From assembly GCA_012964265.1 (NCBI GenBank), contig DTUH01000130.1:1-12916 (forward strand): a stretch of 12,916 nt of DNA. The letters run 5' to 3'. Source of the DNA: Candidatus Lambdaproteobacteria bacterium (GTDB taxonomy: Bacteria; SAR324; NAC60-12). Below the pieces are notes generated by a model, which was not told the DNA's origin, did not search any database, and was given only the letters and a program-made list of their open reading frames with translations. Numbering within the stretch: the stretch's first letter is position 1; each line of letters begins with the position of its first letter. Below, in pieces: positions 1 through 5,817 of the stretch. A program made the position numbers and the translations under genes.

Positions 1-554
1 ATTTCAACAACATTTTTCAGTTCTTCAACTTCTTTGAGTTCTACCAAAGGCTGTTGTTTATCAATGGGATAGTCTTTACGCAGCGGATGTCCTTCAAATT
101 CATCGTACATCAAAATTCTCCTCAAGTCCGGATGTCCTTCAAAATGAATTCCGAACATGTCAAAACATTCCCGCTCATACCAGTCAACCGCTTTCCACAA
201 ATGGTGAATTGAAGCAATCTTACAATCATCCTCTGCTAAACGAACTTTTAGTCGCAAACGACGAGCGTGGCTCAAAGACTTAAAATGATATACCATTTCG
301 AAGCGTGGTGTCTCATTCATTTCAAGACGATCGACTGCTGTCAAATCCATCATTATCTCAAAAGAACAACGTGAATCATCTCGTAAAAAGCGACAGACAG
401 GCTCCAATGCATCTCGTTCAATCACGACCGTTTCGTCTCCTCTGTGAGCATGAAAACCGGTGACGGCGTCCGGAAATTCCTGTTGCAGCAAGGCAGTCAG
501 TTCGCCTATGTCCGTAGATGTTTCCGTTTCCGTTATGGAAATTTCTTCACTCAT
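1..554 (-). CDS. nuoC: NADH-quinone oxidoreductase subunit C (30 kDa subunit), 3' end cut by window edge
   Basis: NuoC is a peripheral-arm subunit of complex I; it packs against NuoD and NuoB near the quinone site. The reading frame opens with ATG at 554 and stays open for 184 codons to the window edge, so the C-terminus is missing. The hallmark 30 kDa-subunit signature is at about residues 127-163: WYERECFDMFGIHFEGH, then RRILMYDEFEGHPLRKDYP. The N-terminal ~25 residues are acidic and threonine-rich and look unconserved. It starts 36 bases after nuoB and has no strong Shine-Dalgarno sequence, so it is probably translated from the nuoABC message. Because the end is cut, I cannot tell whether it is a stand-alone NuoC or the front of a NuoCD fusion. 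The identity is very secure. Confidence 0.96.
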   Translation of the reverse strand, partial: MSEEISITETETSTDIGELTALLQQEFPDAVTGFHAHRGDETVVIERDALEPVCRFLRDDSRCSFEIMMDLTAVDRLEMNETPRFEMVYHFKSLSHARRLRLKVRLAEDDCKIASIHHLWKAVDWYERECFDMFGIHFEGHPDLRRILMYDEFEGHPLRKDYPIDKQQPLVELKEVEELKNVVE

Positions 555-590
555 TATTTTTTATCGCTTCAATTTTCGTTTTAAACAATT

Positions 591-1283
591 TCAATCTTCT
601 TTAAGTGCGGCCTTATCTTTTTGCATTTTTGGAGAGTCATAACCAATATGTGGACTGACATTGATGAAATCTTCAGAATAGGTGAAACCCGGTTTGCTGA
701 TACGATTGCTTCTAGGATTTTGCTGATTCTCAAAAACTTCTTTTTTGGATATTTCAAAATACCGATTGAGTTGATCCACTTTTTGATTTTCGTGTCTGAT
801 CGCGGTTGGGGTTATGCCGTTAGCCTTTGGGCCATCACTCTGAATACTGTTTTGTAACTCCATAAGTCCGTCCAGCACTGCTTCCGGACGTGGAGGACAT
901 CCCGCGATATAGAGGTCAACCGGAATCAAACGGTCAATCCCCTGGAGCACAGAATAATTTTGATAAAAACCTCCGGAAGCAGCACAGGCACCAAAAGCAA
1001 TTACCCATTTCGGATCAGCCATTTGATCGTAAATAGTTTTTAGAATCGGTGACATTTTGTGGGTGATTGTCCCTACGACCCACAGGACATCTGCCTGTCT
1101 TGGAGAAAATCTGGGGATTTCCGCGCCAAAACGGGCAATGTCATAATGAGAACAGGCAGCCGCCATGTACTCCATTCCGCAGCAAGCTGTCACAAACGGA
1201 TACTGAAAAAGTGAAAACTTCCTGGACCAGTTGACCACACTATCAAAAGTTGTGGTCTTAAAACCACCATAATCTGTATCCAT
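591..1283 (-). CDS. nuoB: NADH-quinone oxidoreductase subunit B (20 kDa, cluster N2)
   Basis: NuoB carries the terminal [4Fe-4S] cluster N2, which passes electrons to quinone at the junction of the peripheral and membrane arms. The 230-residue product has the family's four cysteine ligands: the tandem pair C34-C35 (TACCGMEYMAAA), C100 (FGACAASGGF) and C129 (AGCPPRPEA). The ATG at 1283 has a good ribosome site, AGGAG at 1290-1294, six bases upstream. After the conserved core, which ends near residue 150, there is a hydrophilic tail of about 80 residues rich in N, K, S and D that shows no motif I recognise. It follows the decayed hicBA-like remnant rather than directly following nuoA. The core identity is certain; the role of the tail is unknown. 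Confidence 0.97.
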   Translation of the reverse strand: MDTDYGGFKTTTFDSVVNWSRKFSLFQYPFVTACCGMEYMAAACSHYDIARFGAEIPRFSPRQADVLWVVGTITHKMSPILKTIYDQMADPKWVIAFGACAASGGFYQNYSVLQGIDRLIPVDLYIAGCPPRPEAVLDGLMELQNSIQSDGPKANGITPTAIRHENQKVDQLNRYFEISKKEVFENQQNPRSNRISKPGFTYSEDFINVSPHIGYDSPKMQKDKAALKED

Positions 1284-1289
1284 AATTTG

Positions 1290-1294
1290 CTCCT
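1290..1294 (-). promoter_or_regulatory. Shine-Dalgarno site of nuoB
   Basis: AGGAG on the minus strand lies six bases before the nuoB ATG at 1283. It gives nuoB its own initiation signal after the frameshifted hicA remnant, whose reading frame ends at 1307, so nuoB translation need not depend on coupling to the gene upstream. Confidence 0.75.
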
Positions 1295-1306
1295 GTTAAA
1301 TTAGAA

Positions 1307-1515
1307 TTATTTGATATTACTAAATTCATCTCTTGTCATTGCCAGAATCTTTAACAACTGACGTTCCACTCCTGGAGATATATTATTTGAACCGTGCTTT
1401 GGTACTGGGAAGGCGTCTCTTCCATTGGAGAAAATAACATGAGAACCTTTTTGACGAACAACTTGAAATCCAATTTTTATAAGTTTTTTCTCAATTTCCT
1501 GTATTTAAACGGCAT
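1307..1515 (-). pseudogene. Frameshifted HicA-type mRNA interferase toxin remnant
   Basis: HicA toxins are small double-stranded-RNA-binding-fold proteins that cleave mRNA through a histidine; HicB neutralises them. From the ATG at 1515 the frame reads MPFKYR and then runs off into a stop at 1477. One base later the family body is in frame: EIEKKLIKIGFQVVRQKGSH, then VIFSNG, VPKHG, and a tail ILAMTRDEF, ending at TAA 1307. Adding one base in the G run of the sequence ACAGGAAATT (about 1498-1503) restores a 69-residue HicA with the catalytic-type GSH motif. No ATG, GTG or TTG start in the body frame lies before the GSH motif, so the toxin is probably not made. The ATG at 1515 would overlap the stop of the upstream hicB-like frame at 1507-1505, the usual arrangement of hicBA pairs. 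Family assignment is from motif recognition only. Confidence 0.75.
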
Positions 1516-1719
1516 ATTGTTCTTGTAATACATTCAACTCATTTCTAATGAGTCGTTCTGCATTAATTTGTTCAAGATGATAGTCCATTATCATTTCAAC
1601 AACAGTTCTTGAACAGCTTCCTTCTCTGAGTAAGCAAATGCAAAAAGATTGGGCTGGTCTTTCACTTTAGCCAGATAGCCGTCTCCATCTTTTTCAATAG
1701 TTGTTTGCATATTGTCCAT
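1505..1719 (-). pseudogene. Frameshifted HicB-like antitoxin remnant
   Basis: The frame opens at ATG 1719 (or ATG 1710) just after nuoA and reads MDNMQTTIEKDGDGYLAKVK and then DQPNLFAFAYSEKEAVQELL, stopping at TGA 1593-1591 after 42 codons. In the next frame, from ATG 1594, a 29-residue stretch continues: MIMDYHLEQINAERL, ending ...QEQYAV with TAA at 1507-1505. Adding one A in the A run at about 1594-1596 joins them into a 71-residue protein. The N-terminal half has the HicB-style pattern of a beta strand, an E-K-D-x-D-G-Y turn, and then an S-x-x-E-A-V helix. Its position immediately before, and overlapping, a HicA-like frame supports the antitoxin call. A typical HicB C-terminal DNA-binding domain is not visible. 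Assignment is moderate; the frameshift itself is directly visible. Confidence 0.55.
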
Positions 1720-1730
1720 TGTTCACAAAT

Positions 1731-2093
1731 TTATTCCCATTCCAGCGCACCTTTTTTCCAATCGTAAGCCAAACCCAGGACCAGTATTCCCAAAAAGACT
1801 GAACTGGCTATGAAACCAAACCAACCTAATTCGCGTATCTGTACGGCCCACGGATAGAGGAAAACAACTTCCACGTCAAAGATGAGAAATACCAATGCGG
1901 TCATATAAAACTTGACGTCATAACGATGCCCCTCCATTCCGTCTCTCAGGAAACCCGATTCGAAAGGAGTCATCTTGGCCTCCCCTCTCAATTTCGGCCC
2001 CAGAAAGAGTCCGATACAACTGAACGCTCCTGCCAGAATAACACCCAGAACAATCATGATCAAAATAGGCAGGTAGCCGGATGCAATTGTCAT
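1731..2093 (-). CDS. nuoA: NADH-quinone oxidoreductase subunit A
   Basis: NuoA is a three-helix membrane subunit at the base of complex I, next to NuoH and the quinone chamber. The product has 120 residues. Helix 1 is at about residues 9-31, followed by the loop TPFESGFLRDGM. The diagnostic block YDVKFYMTALVFLIFDVEVV (59-78) then runs into FLYPW, with the helix-2 acidic residues D73 and E75. Helix 3 is at about 92-110. The ATG at 2093 has only a poor ribosome site. It is the first gene of the second nuo block; a 106-base gap after metG contains a plausible promoter. Downstream, the normal nuoA-nuoB junction is interrupted by the hicBA-like remnant. Confidence 0.96.
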   Translation of the reverse strand: MTIASGYLPILIMIVLGVILAGAFSCIGLFLGPKLRGEAKMTPFESGFLRDGMEGHRYDVKFYMTALVFLIFDVEVVFLYPWAVQIRELGWFGFIASSVFLGILVLGLAYDWKKGALEWE

Positions 2094-2154
2094 AGTGATT
2101 TTATTGTAAAATAGTCTCTTTGTCAGCTAAATAGAATGTTGTCATGATCAAATG

Positions 2155-2183
2155 AGTATTTCATTCCGAGTACAGTTTGTCAA
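2155..2183 (-). promoter_or_regulatory. Candidate sigma-70-type promoter for nuoABC
   Basis: On the minus strand TTGACA (2178-2183) is a perfect -35 box. A 17-base spacer separates it from AATACT (2155-2160), which matches four of six -10 positions. It lies in the 106-base metG-nuoA gap, and transcription would start near 2147, about 54 bases before the nuoA ATG. I see no intrinsic terminator between metG and nuoA, so read-through from upstream is also possible. Consensus matching only. Confidence 0.5.
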
Positions 2184-2199
2184 TTCATTTCAAGCATTT

Positions 2200-4125
2200 T
2201 CAACGTACTGTCACCCCTGGATTTACCTCGTCAGGAGCCTCAATCAAAATCAGTTTCCCCTTATCGTCTGAAAAAAGAATCATACCCTCCGATTTTTCAC
2301 CCATCAATTTAACCGTTTTCAAGTTTGCCACAACCAGCACACGCCGATTTGTCAATTCTTCCGGCGTATAAAATTCCGCTGCACCGGAAACAATAGAACG
2401 TAAACGCCCTTCGCCCAAATCCACCTCAGAACAGAGCAGCTTTGCGGACTTTTCGACTTTGCGACAAGTTCTGATATGACCGACCTTCAATTCCATTTTC
2501 TGAAAATCTTCAAGAGCAAACCATTCTTTTCCCTCATCTGACGCTGCACTTGTGGGTTTTTCCTTTTGCTGAATTTTTGCCGGTGTTTTTTCCGCTCCGG
2601 GAACCTGCATCTTTGGAAATAACGGAGTTGGTTTCGGAAGTTCTGTACCAGACTCCAACAATCCGTGAGTGAGTTTTTCAAACGGAATCCCCTCTGTTCC
2701 AAGTCCAAGAGATATGCGAGCCTCTCTCATTTTTTCCGGCATCACCGGATCTAGCAAGCCGACCAGGATTCTTGTCATATCCAAAGCAGTGTAAAGCACC
2801 GTTCCCAAGCGCTCTCGATCTTCCTTCTGCTTGGCAAGACTCCACGGTTTACAATTGTCGATATATTTGTTAACAAGGCTGCTTAACCACACCACGTGCT
2901 CCAACGCACGATGCGGCTGAAATGCAAGAATATATTCCCTGCAAGTTTCCACACCTTTGCTGAATGAATTGCGGAGGTCTTTTTCCAGTTCCCCAATTTC
3001 ACCCAAAGGTGGAACACAGCCTTCAAAATTATTGCGGCTCATGCTAATTGAGCGGTTGAGCAAGTTGCCTAAATTATTGGCTAAATCTCCGTTGTAACGG
3101 GTAATTGCCAACTCCTCAGTAAAATTTGCGTCCTCCCCAAAACTCATGTCCCGCATCAAAAAGTAACGCAAAGCATCGACTCCAAGCTGATCTTTCATGG
3201 CCAAGGGGTCAACTACATTTCCGAGAGACTTACTCATTTTGCTGCCGCCCACCACCCAATGACCGTGAACCACCAATTTTTTGAAAACAGGCATACCCGC
3301 CGCTTTGAGCATACACGGCCAGTAAATTCCATGCGTTTTCAGAATATCCTTTCCAATCGTGTGGTGCACGTGCGGCCAATACTTTTTGTACTTTTCACCA
3401 TCGGGCCAGCCAAGCGCACTTGCGTAATTAAGGAGCGCATCAAACCAGACATAAGTGACAAAGTTTTTATCAAAAGGTAGTTCAATCCCCCATTCCAAAC
3501 GGCTTTTTGGACGTGAAATACACAAATCCTGCAGAGGTGCTTTGAGAAACTGAGTCAGTTCATTGCGGTAACGTGCAGGATAAACCCAGTTTTCATTTTG
3601 CTCCAACTCTGCAACCAGCCAATCCTGATAAGCGCTCATTCCGAAAAAATAATTTTGTTCCTTATGTAATTCAGGAGGGTTTTGATGATCAGGACAATTT
3701 CCATCCACCAATTCACTTTCATCCATAAAACGTTCACAACCAACACAATACAGGCCTTCATATTCTTTCAGATATATCTCACCCTGATCATAAATTTTTT
3801 GCAAAATTTGCTGAACACAAGCTTTGTGTTCAGGATCAGTTGTACGAATAAACTGGTCATTTTCAATGTGCAGATGCGGCCACATTACCCGAAATTCCTG
3901 ACTGATCCTGTCCACAAATTCCTGCGGTTCAATTCCGGATTTGGCCGCCGATTCAGCAATTTTTTGGCCATGCTCATCCGTTCCGGTTAAAAAATAAGTG
4001 TCTGCTCCAAAGAGTTTCCGGAAGCGGGTCAAAACATCCGTCGCAATCGTGGTGTATGCGTGTCCGATATGCGGATGGCTGTTGACGTAATATATGGGAG
4101 TTGTGATATAAAATATTTCGTTCAT
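2200..4125 (-). CDS. metG: Methionyl-tRNA synthetase
   Basis: This class I aminoacyl-tRNA synthetase charges initiator and elongator tRNA-Met in the cytoplasm. The 641-residue protein begins with the Rossmann-fold motif HIGH at 19-22 (PHIGHAYTT) and has the KMSKS loop at 296-300. The insertion domain has one zinc knuckle, C127-x2-C130 and C144-x2-H147. The anticodon-binding helical domain spans about 370-500. After a K/P/E-rich linker, a C-terminal tRNA-binding domain of the Arc1p/Trbp111 type (from about residue 534) contains KMELKVGHI and the closing SEGMIL. The length fits bacterial MetG with the dimerising C-terminal domain. It starts 90 bases after yhbY and is followed by nuoA. The single-knuckle pattern resembles the Thermus/Bacillus-like type more than the E. 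coli two-knuckle form. Confidence 0.97.
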   Translation of the reverse strand: MNEIFYITTPIYYVNSHPHIGHAYTTIATDVLTRFRKLFGADTYFLTGTDEHGQKIAESAAKSGIEPQEFVDRISQEFRVMWPHLHIENDQFIRTTDPEHKACVQQILQKIYDQGEIYLKEYEGLYCVGCERFMDESELVDGNCPDHQNPPELHKEQNYFFGMSAYQDWLVAELEQNENWVYPARYRNELTQFLKAPLQDLCISRPKSRLEWGIELPFDKNFVTYVWFDALLNYASALGWPDGEKYKKYWPHVHHTIGKDILKTHGIYWPCMLKAAGMPVFKKLVVHGHWVVGGSKMSKSLGNVVDPLAMKDQLGVDALRYFLMRDMSFGEDANFTEELAITRYNGDLANNLGNLLNRSISMSRNNFEGCVPPLGEIGELEKDLRNSFSKGVETCREYILAFQPHRALEHVVWLSSLVNKYIDNCKPWSLAKQKEDRERLGTVLYTALDMTRILVGLLDPVMPEKMREARISLGLGTEGIPFEKLTHGLLESGTELPKPTPLFPKMQVPGAEKTPAKIQQKEKPTSAASDEGKEWFALEDFQKMELKVGHIRTCRKVEKSAKLLCSEVDLGEGRLRSIVSGAAEFYTPEELTNRRVLVVANLKTVKLMGEKSEGMILFSDDKGKLILIEAPDEVNPGVTVR

Positions 4126-4155
4126 GATGTTTGAGTCTCTACGAACTATTCGTAA

Positions 4156-4161
4156 ATTATA
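4156..4161 (-). promoter_or_regulatory. Candidate -10 element upstream of metG
   Basis: TATAAT, a perfect -10 hexamer on the minus strand, lies in the 90-base yhbY-metG gap, about 30 bases before the metG ATG. No recognisable -35 box is found 16-18 bases upstream (AAAAGC at 17 bases), and the region is AT-rich, so chance is a real alternative. Confidence 0.3.
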
Positions 4162-4215
4162 TAACGGATATTTTTTATGCTTTTGGCTTTTTTGCTTTTC
4201 GCCATTAGTGGCGGT

Positions 4216-4509
4216 TCAAGCAGCGGGAATTTTTATTTTAGGTTCTTCCGGATGCGGACTAAAAAGCACGATCGTTTTTCCAATAACCTGTATGACATCA
4301 ATCTCACTTACCCCGGACAATTTGTCTGTACATTCTTTTTTTGACAAAGGACAGCTTTCAAGAACTTTGAGTTTGATTAACTCATGGTCAAGTAACTGGG
4401 TTTCAATTTCACGTATTGTTTCCGGAGAAAGACCTTGTTTGCCCAGATTAACCAAAGGTTTAAGCGGATGCGCCAAAGCACGCAAATATTGTTTTTGTTT
4501 TCCGGTCAT
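4216..4509 (-). CDS. yhbY: YhbY-type CRM-domain RNA-binding protein
   Basis: YhbY proteins are small single CRM-domain RNA-binding proteins associated with ribosome assembly (pre-50S particles). The product starts MTGKQKQYLRALAHPLKPLV and has the family's loop GKQGLS (a GxxG-type RNA-binding loop) followed by the helix TIREIETQLLDHELIKLKVL; the C-terminal part, VIQVIGKTIVLFSP, ends the fold. I place the start at ATG 4509 (97 residues). AGGGA at 4518-4522 lies eight bases upstream, a usable ribosome site. A longer frame from TTG 4515, which overlaps the gatC stop, would leave almost no room for that site. It lies two bases after gatC and is very probably coupled to it. Confidence 0.9.
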   Translation of the reverse strand: MTGKQKQYLRALAHPLKPLVNLGKQGLSPETIREIETQLLDHELIKLKVLESCPLSKKECTDKLSGVSEIDVIQVIGKTIVLFSPHPEEPKIKIPAA

Positions 4510-4511
4510 CT

Positions 4512-4805
4512 TCAATTTCCCTGATCAATCACCCGCGGAACCTTGAAAAATCCATTTTCCAGATAAGGGCTAAACTGTTCCGGAGAAACCGGAGACTTCA
4601 TCATTTTATCTTCGCGGCTTCCGCATAAATGGCTTTCGTCTACGTCTGTCTCAACTTCCGGAATTTCGGCAGTTTTCAGCAATTCAAAATAATCAAGAAT
4701 TACAGAAAATTGTTCTGCAAAAACCTCGGTTTCTTTTTCTGTTAATTCTAAAGAAGAAAGCCGTGCAATCTTACGCACGTCGTCCGTGCTGAAGCTGGTT
4801 GTCAT
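4512..4805 (-). CDS. gatC: Asp/Glu-tRNA amidotransferase subunit C
   Basis: GatC is the small stabilising subunit of the GatCAB complex, which converts Glu-tRNA-Gln to Gln-tRNA-Gln and/or Asp-tRNA-Asn to Asn-tRNA-Asn. The 97-residue product shows the GatC pattern: an N-terminal helix pair (DDVRKIARLSSLELTEKE, then FSVILDYFELLKTAEIPEVE), a linker with the REDKMM block, and the terminal FFKVPRVIDQ. Its ATG at 4805 overlaps the fabZ stop by four bases (ATGA), implying translational coupling. gatA and gatB are not in the window, so the complex is encoded at more than one place. Identity is secure. Confidence 0.93.
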   Translation of the reverse strand: MTTSFSTDDVRKIARLSSLELTEKETEVFAEQFSVILDYFELLKTAEIPEVETDVDESHLCGSREDKMMKSPVSPEQFSPYLENGFFKVPRVIDQGN

Positions 4806-5236
4806 GTTGGTTGCAGCATTAATTTGATTTCTGCCTGGGCCGCCAATTTTCCGGCTACACTTGCTTTTCCTTCAAAAACCCAAAAATTACGGCGCTGATT
4901 ACTCAATGTGGTTTCTAAAATCAGCTGATCACCGGGCACAACAGGCACCCGGAATTTGGCATTGTTGATTCCTGCAAAAAAGACGATACTTCCGGATTCC
5001 GTTTCATCTTTTCCTGAATCAATTACAATTCCCGCGGTTTGGGCCAATGCTTCTATAATCATCACACCTGGAAACACGGCTTTTTGCGGAAAATGCCCCT
5101 GAAATACCGCCTCATTTCCGGAAATATTTTTTAAGGCCTGGCAGTATTCTCCGGCACGAATCTCCAGCACACGGTCTACCAGCAAAAAAGGGTAACGGTG
5201 TGGAAGAATTTTTTTTATTTCCTCCAAATTCAACAT
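4802..5236 (-). CDS. fabZ: 3-hydroxyacyl-[acyl-carrier-protein] dehydratase
   Basis: FabZ dehydrates (3R)-hydroxyacyl-ACP to trans-2-enoyl-ACP in fatty acid elongation. The 144-residue product has the hot-dog fold signatures: LPHRYPFLLVDRV (11-23), the catalytic motif GHFPQKAVFPGVMIIEALAQ with H48 and E62, and FFAGINNAKFRVPVVPGDQL. I choose ATG 5236. AGGAGGT at 5242-5248 sits five bases upstream, and the skp stop codon overlaps the start as TGATG. A TTG three bases earlier is less likely. In many Gram-negatives fabZ sits with skp, lpxD and lpxA; here skp precedes it directly, lpxD and lpxA are absent, and gatC follows. Confidence 0.96.
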   Translation of the reverse strand: MLNLEEIKKILPHRYPFLLVDRVLEIRAGEYCQALKNISGNEAVFQGHFPQKAVFPGVMIIEALAQTAGIVIDSGKDETESGSIVFFAGINNAKFRVPVVPGDQLILETTLSNQRRNFWVFEGKASVAGKLAAQAEIKLMLQPT

Positions 5237-5760
5237 CAATTACCTCCTGTTTGTTTGAGTGCATTATAGGCATCAATCACTTTTTGCGTCAGATCGGTTG
5301 TATCCTGTTTCATATAAAGAATAATTTGTGCTGCATTTTTTTCAATAACCAAATCCAGTTTTTCCTTGATGGAGATGCTGCGAATCACAGTTTTTAACTC
5401 CAGGAAAATTACTTCAGTTAAACGCCGTTCTTCCAGCCTCATTTCCTGTTCAACTGTGCGAATTCGTTCACGCAACTGCTGCTGGCGCGCAATCAATTCC
5501 TGCTCTTTGCCAGCCTTGGCTTTGGCGGTCAGCAGAGGATTATTGCGCAAGTCATCTGCAAGCTTGCGGAGTTCCGACTCTTCCAGTTTGAACTCCTGTT
5601 GTTTTTGACGTCCTCTACGTTCAAGTATATTTTTTGAACGAATGCCTGCTTCAGATCGATTTAATGCTTCATTCAAATCTACGACACCAATCTCAAGTGC
5701 ATGAGCAGGAGAGATTACACAAAAAAGGGTTATCAGAAAAAGAGGCAGAAAATGTTTCAT
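5236..5760 (-). CDS. skp: OmpH/Skp family periplasmic chaperone
   Basis: Skp is a trimeric jellyfish-like chaperone that escorts unfolded outer membrane proteins across the periplasm. The 174-residue product has a clear Sec signal peptide: MKH, a hydrophobic stretch, and a probable cleavage after AHA at residue 21. The mature start, EIGVVDLNEALNRSEAG, is typical of the family. A long charged alpha-helical, coiled-coil region rich in R, E, Q and K spans about 45-125, and the final segment, LDLVIEKNAAQIILYM then DLTQKVIDAYN, is also characteristic. It starts 57 bases after nuoL and ends overlapping the fabZ start. Its link to fabZ matches known envelope-biogenesis clusters, but bamA and lpxD are not next to it here. 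Confidence 0.88.
   Translation of the reverse strand: MKHFLPLFLITLFCVISPAHALEIGVVDLNEALNRSEAGIRSKNILERRGRQKQQEFKLEESELRKLADDLRNNPLLTAKAKAGKEQELIARQQQLRERIRTVEQEMRLEERRLTEVIFLELKTVIRSISIKEKLDLVIEKNAAQIILYMKQDTTDLTQKVIDAYNALKQTGGN
5242..5248 (-). promoter_or_regulatory. Strong Shine-Dalgarno site of fabZ
   Basis: AGGAGGT on the minus strand is a full match to the 16S anti-SD complement, five bases before the ATG at 5236. It lies inside the end of skp and fixes the fabZ start at ATG rather than the TTG just upstream. It is the best ribosome site in the window. Confidence 0.85.
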
Positions 5761-5778
5761 GACTTTGTTTTTGGCTTA

Positions 5779-5809
5779 ATTATCTTTGCTGCAGAAGAAA
5801 ATAACTCAA
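5779..5809 (-). promoter_or_regulatory. Weak candidate promoter upstream of skp
   Basis: In the 57-base nuoL-skp gap, TTGAGT (5804-5809) and GATAAT (5779-5784) match four of six and five of six positions of the sigma-70 boxes. The spacing is 19 bases, longer than optimal. It could let the skp-fabZ-gatC-yhbY-metG group be transcribed apart from nuo. The evidence is weak. Confidence 0.25.
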
Positions 5810-5817
5810 ATGCAGTT

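Noticed and set aside
1477..1719. Programmed -1 frameshifting as an explanation for the broken hicB and hicA frames
   Set aside because: Neither site (TTGAAAT or AGGAAA context) is a canonical X-XXY-YYZ slippery heptamer, I see no downstream structure, and two independent programmed shifts in one small pair would be very unusual. Base loss is simpler.
4124..4546. 140-codon plus-strand frame with a hydrophobic start that resembles a signal peptide
   Set aside because: The hydrophobic stretch is the complement of the yhbY-metG gap, and the rest is antisense to yhbY; no supporting motif or ribosome site.
5761..5817. Possible intrinsic terminator between nuoL and skp
   Set aside because: No GC-rich stem followed by a T run on the minus strand; the gap is simply AT-rich.
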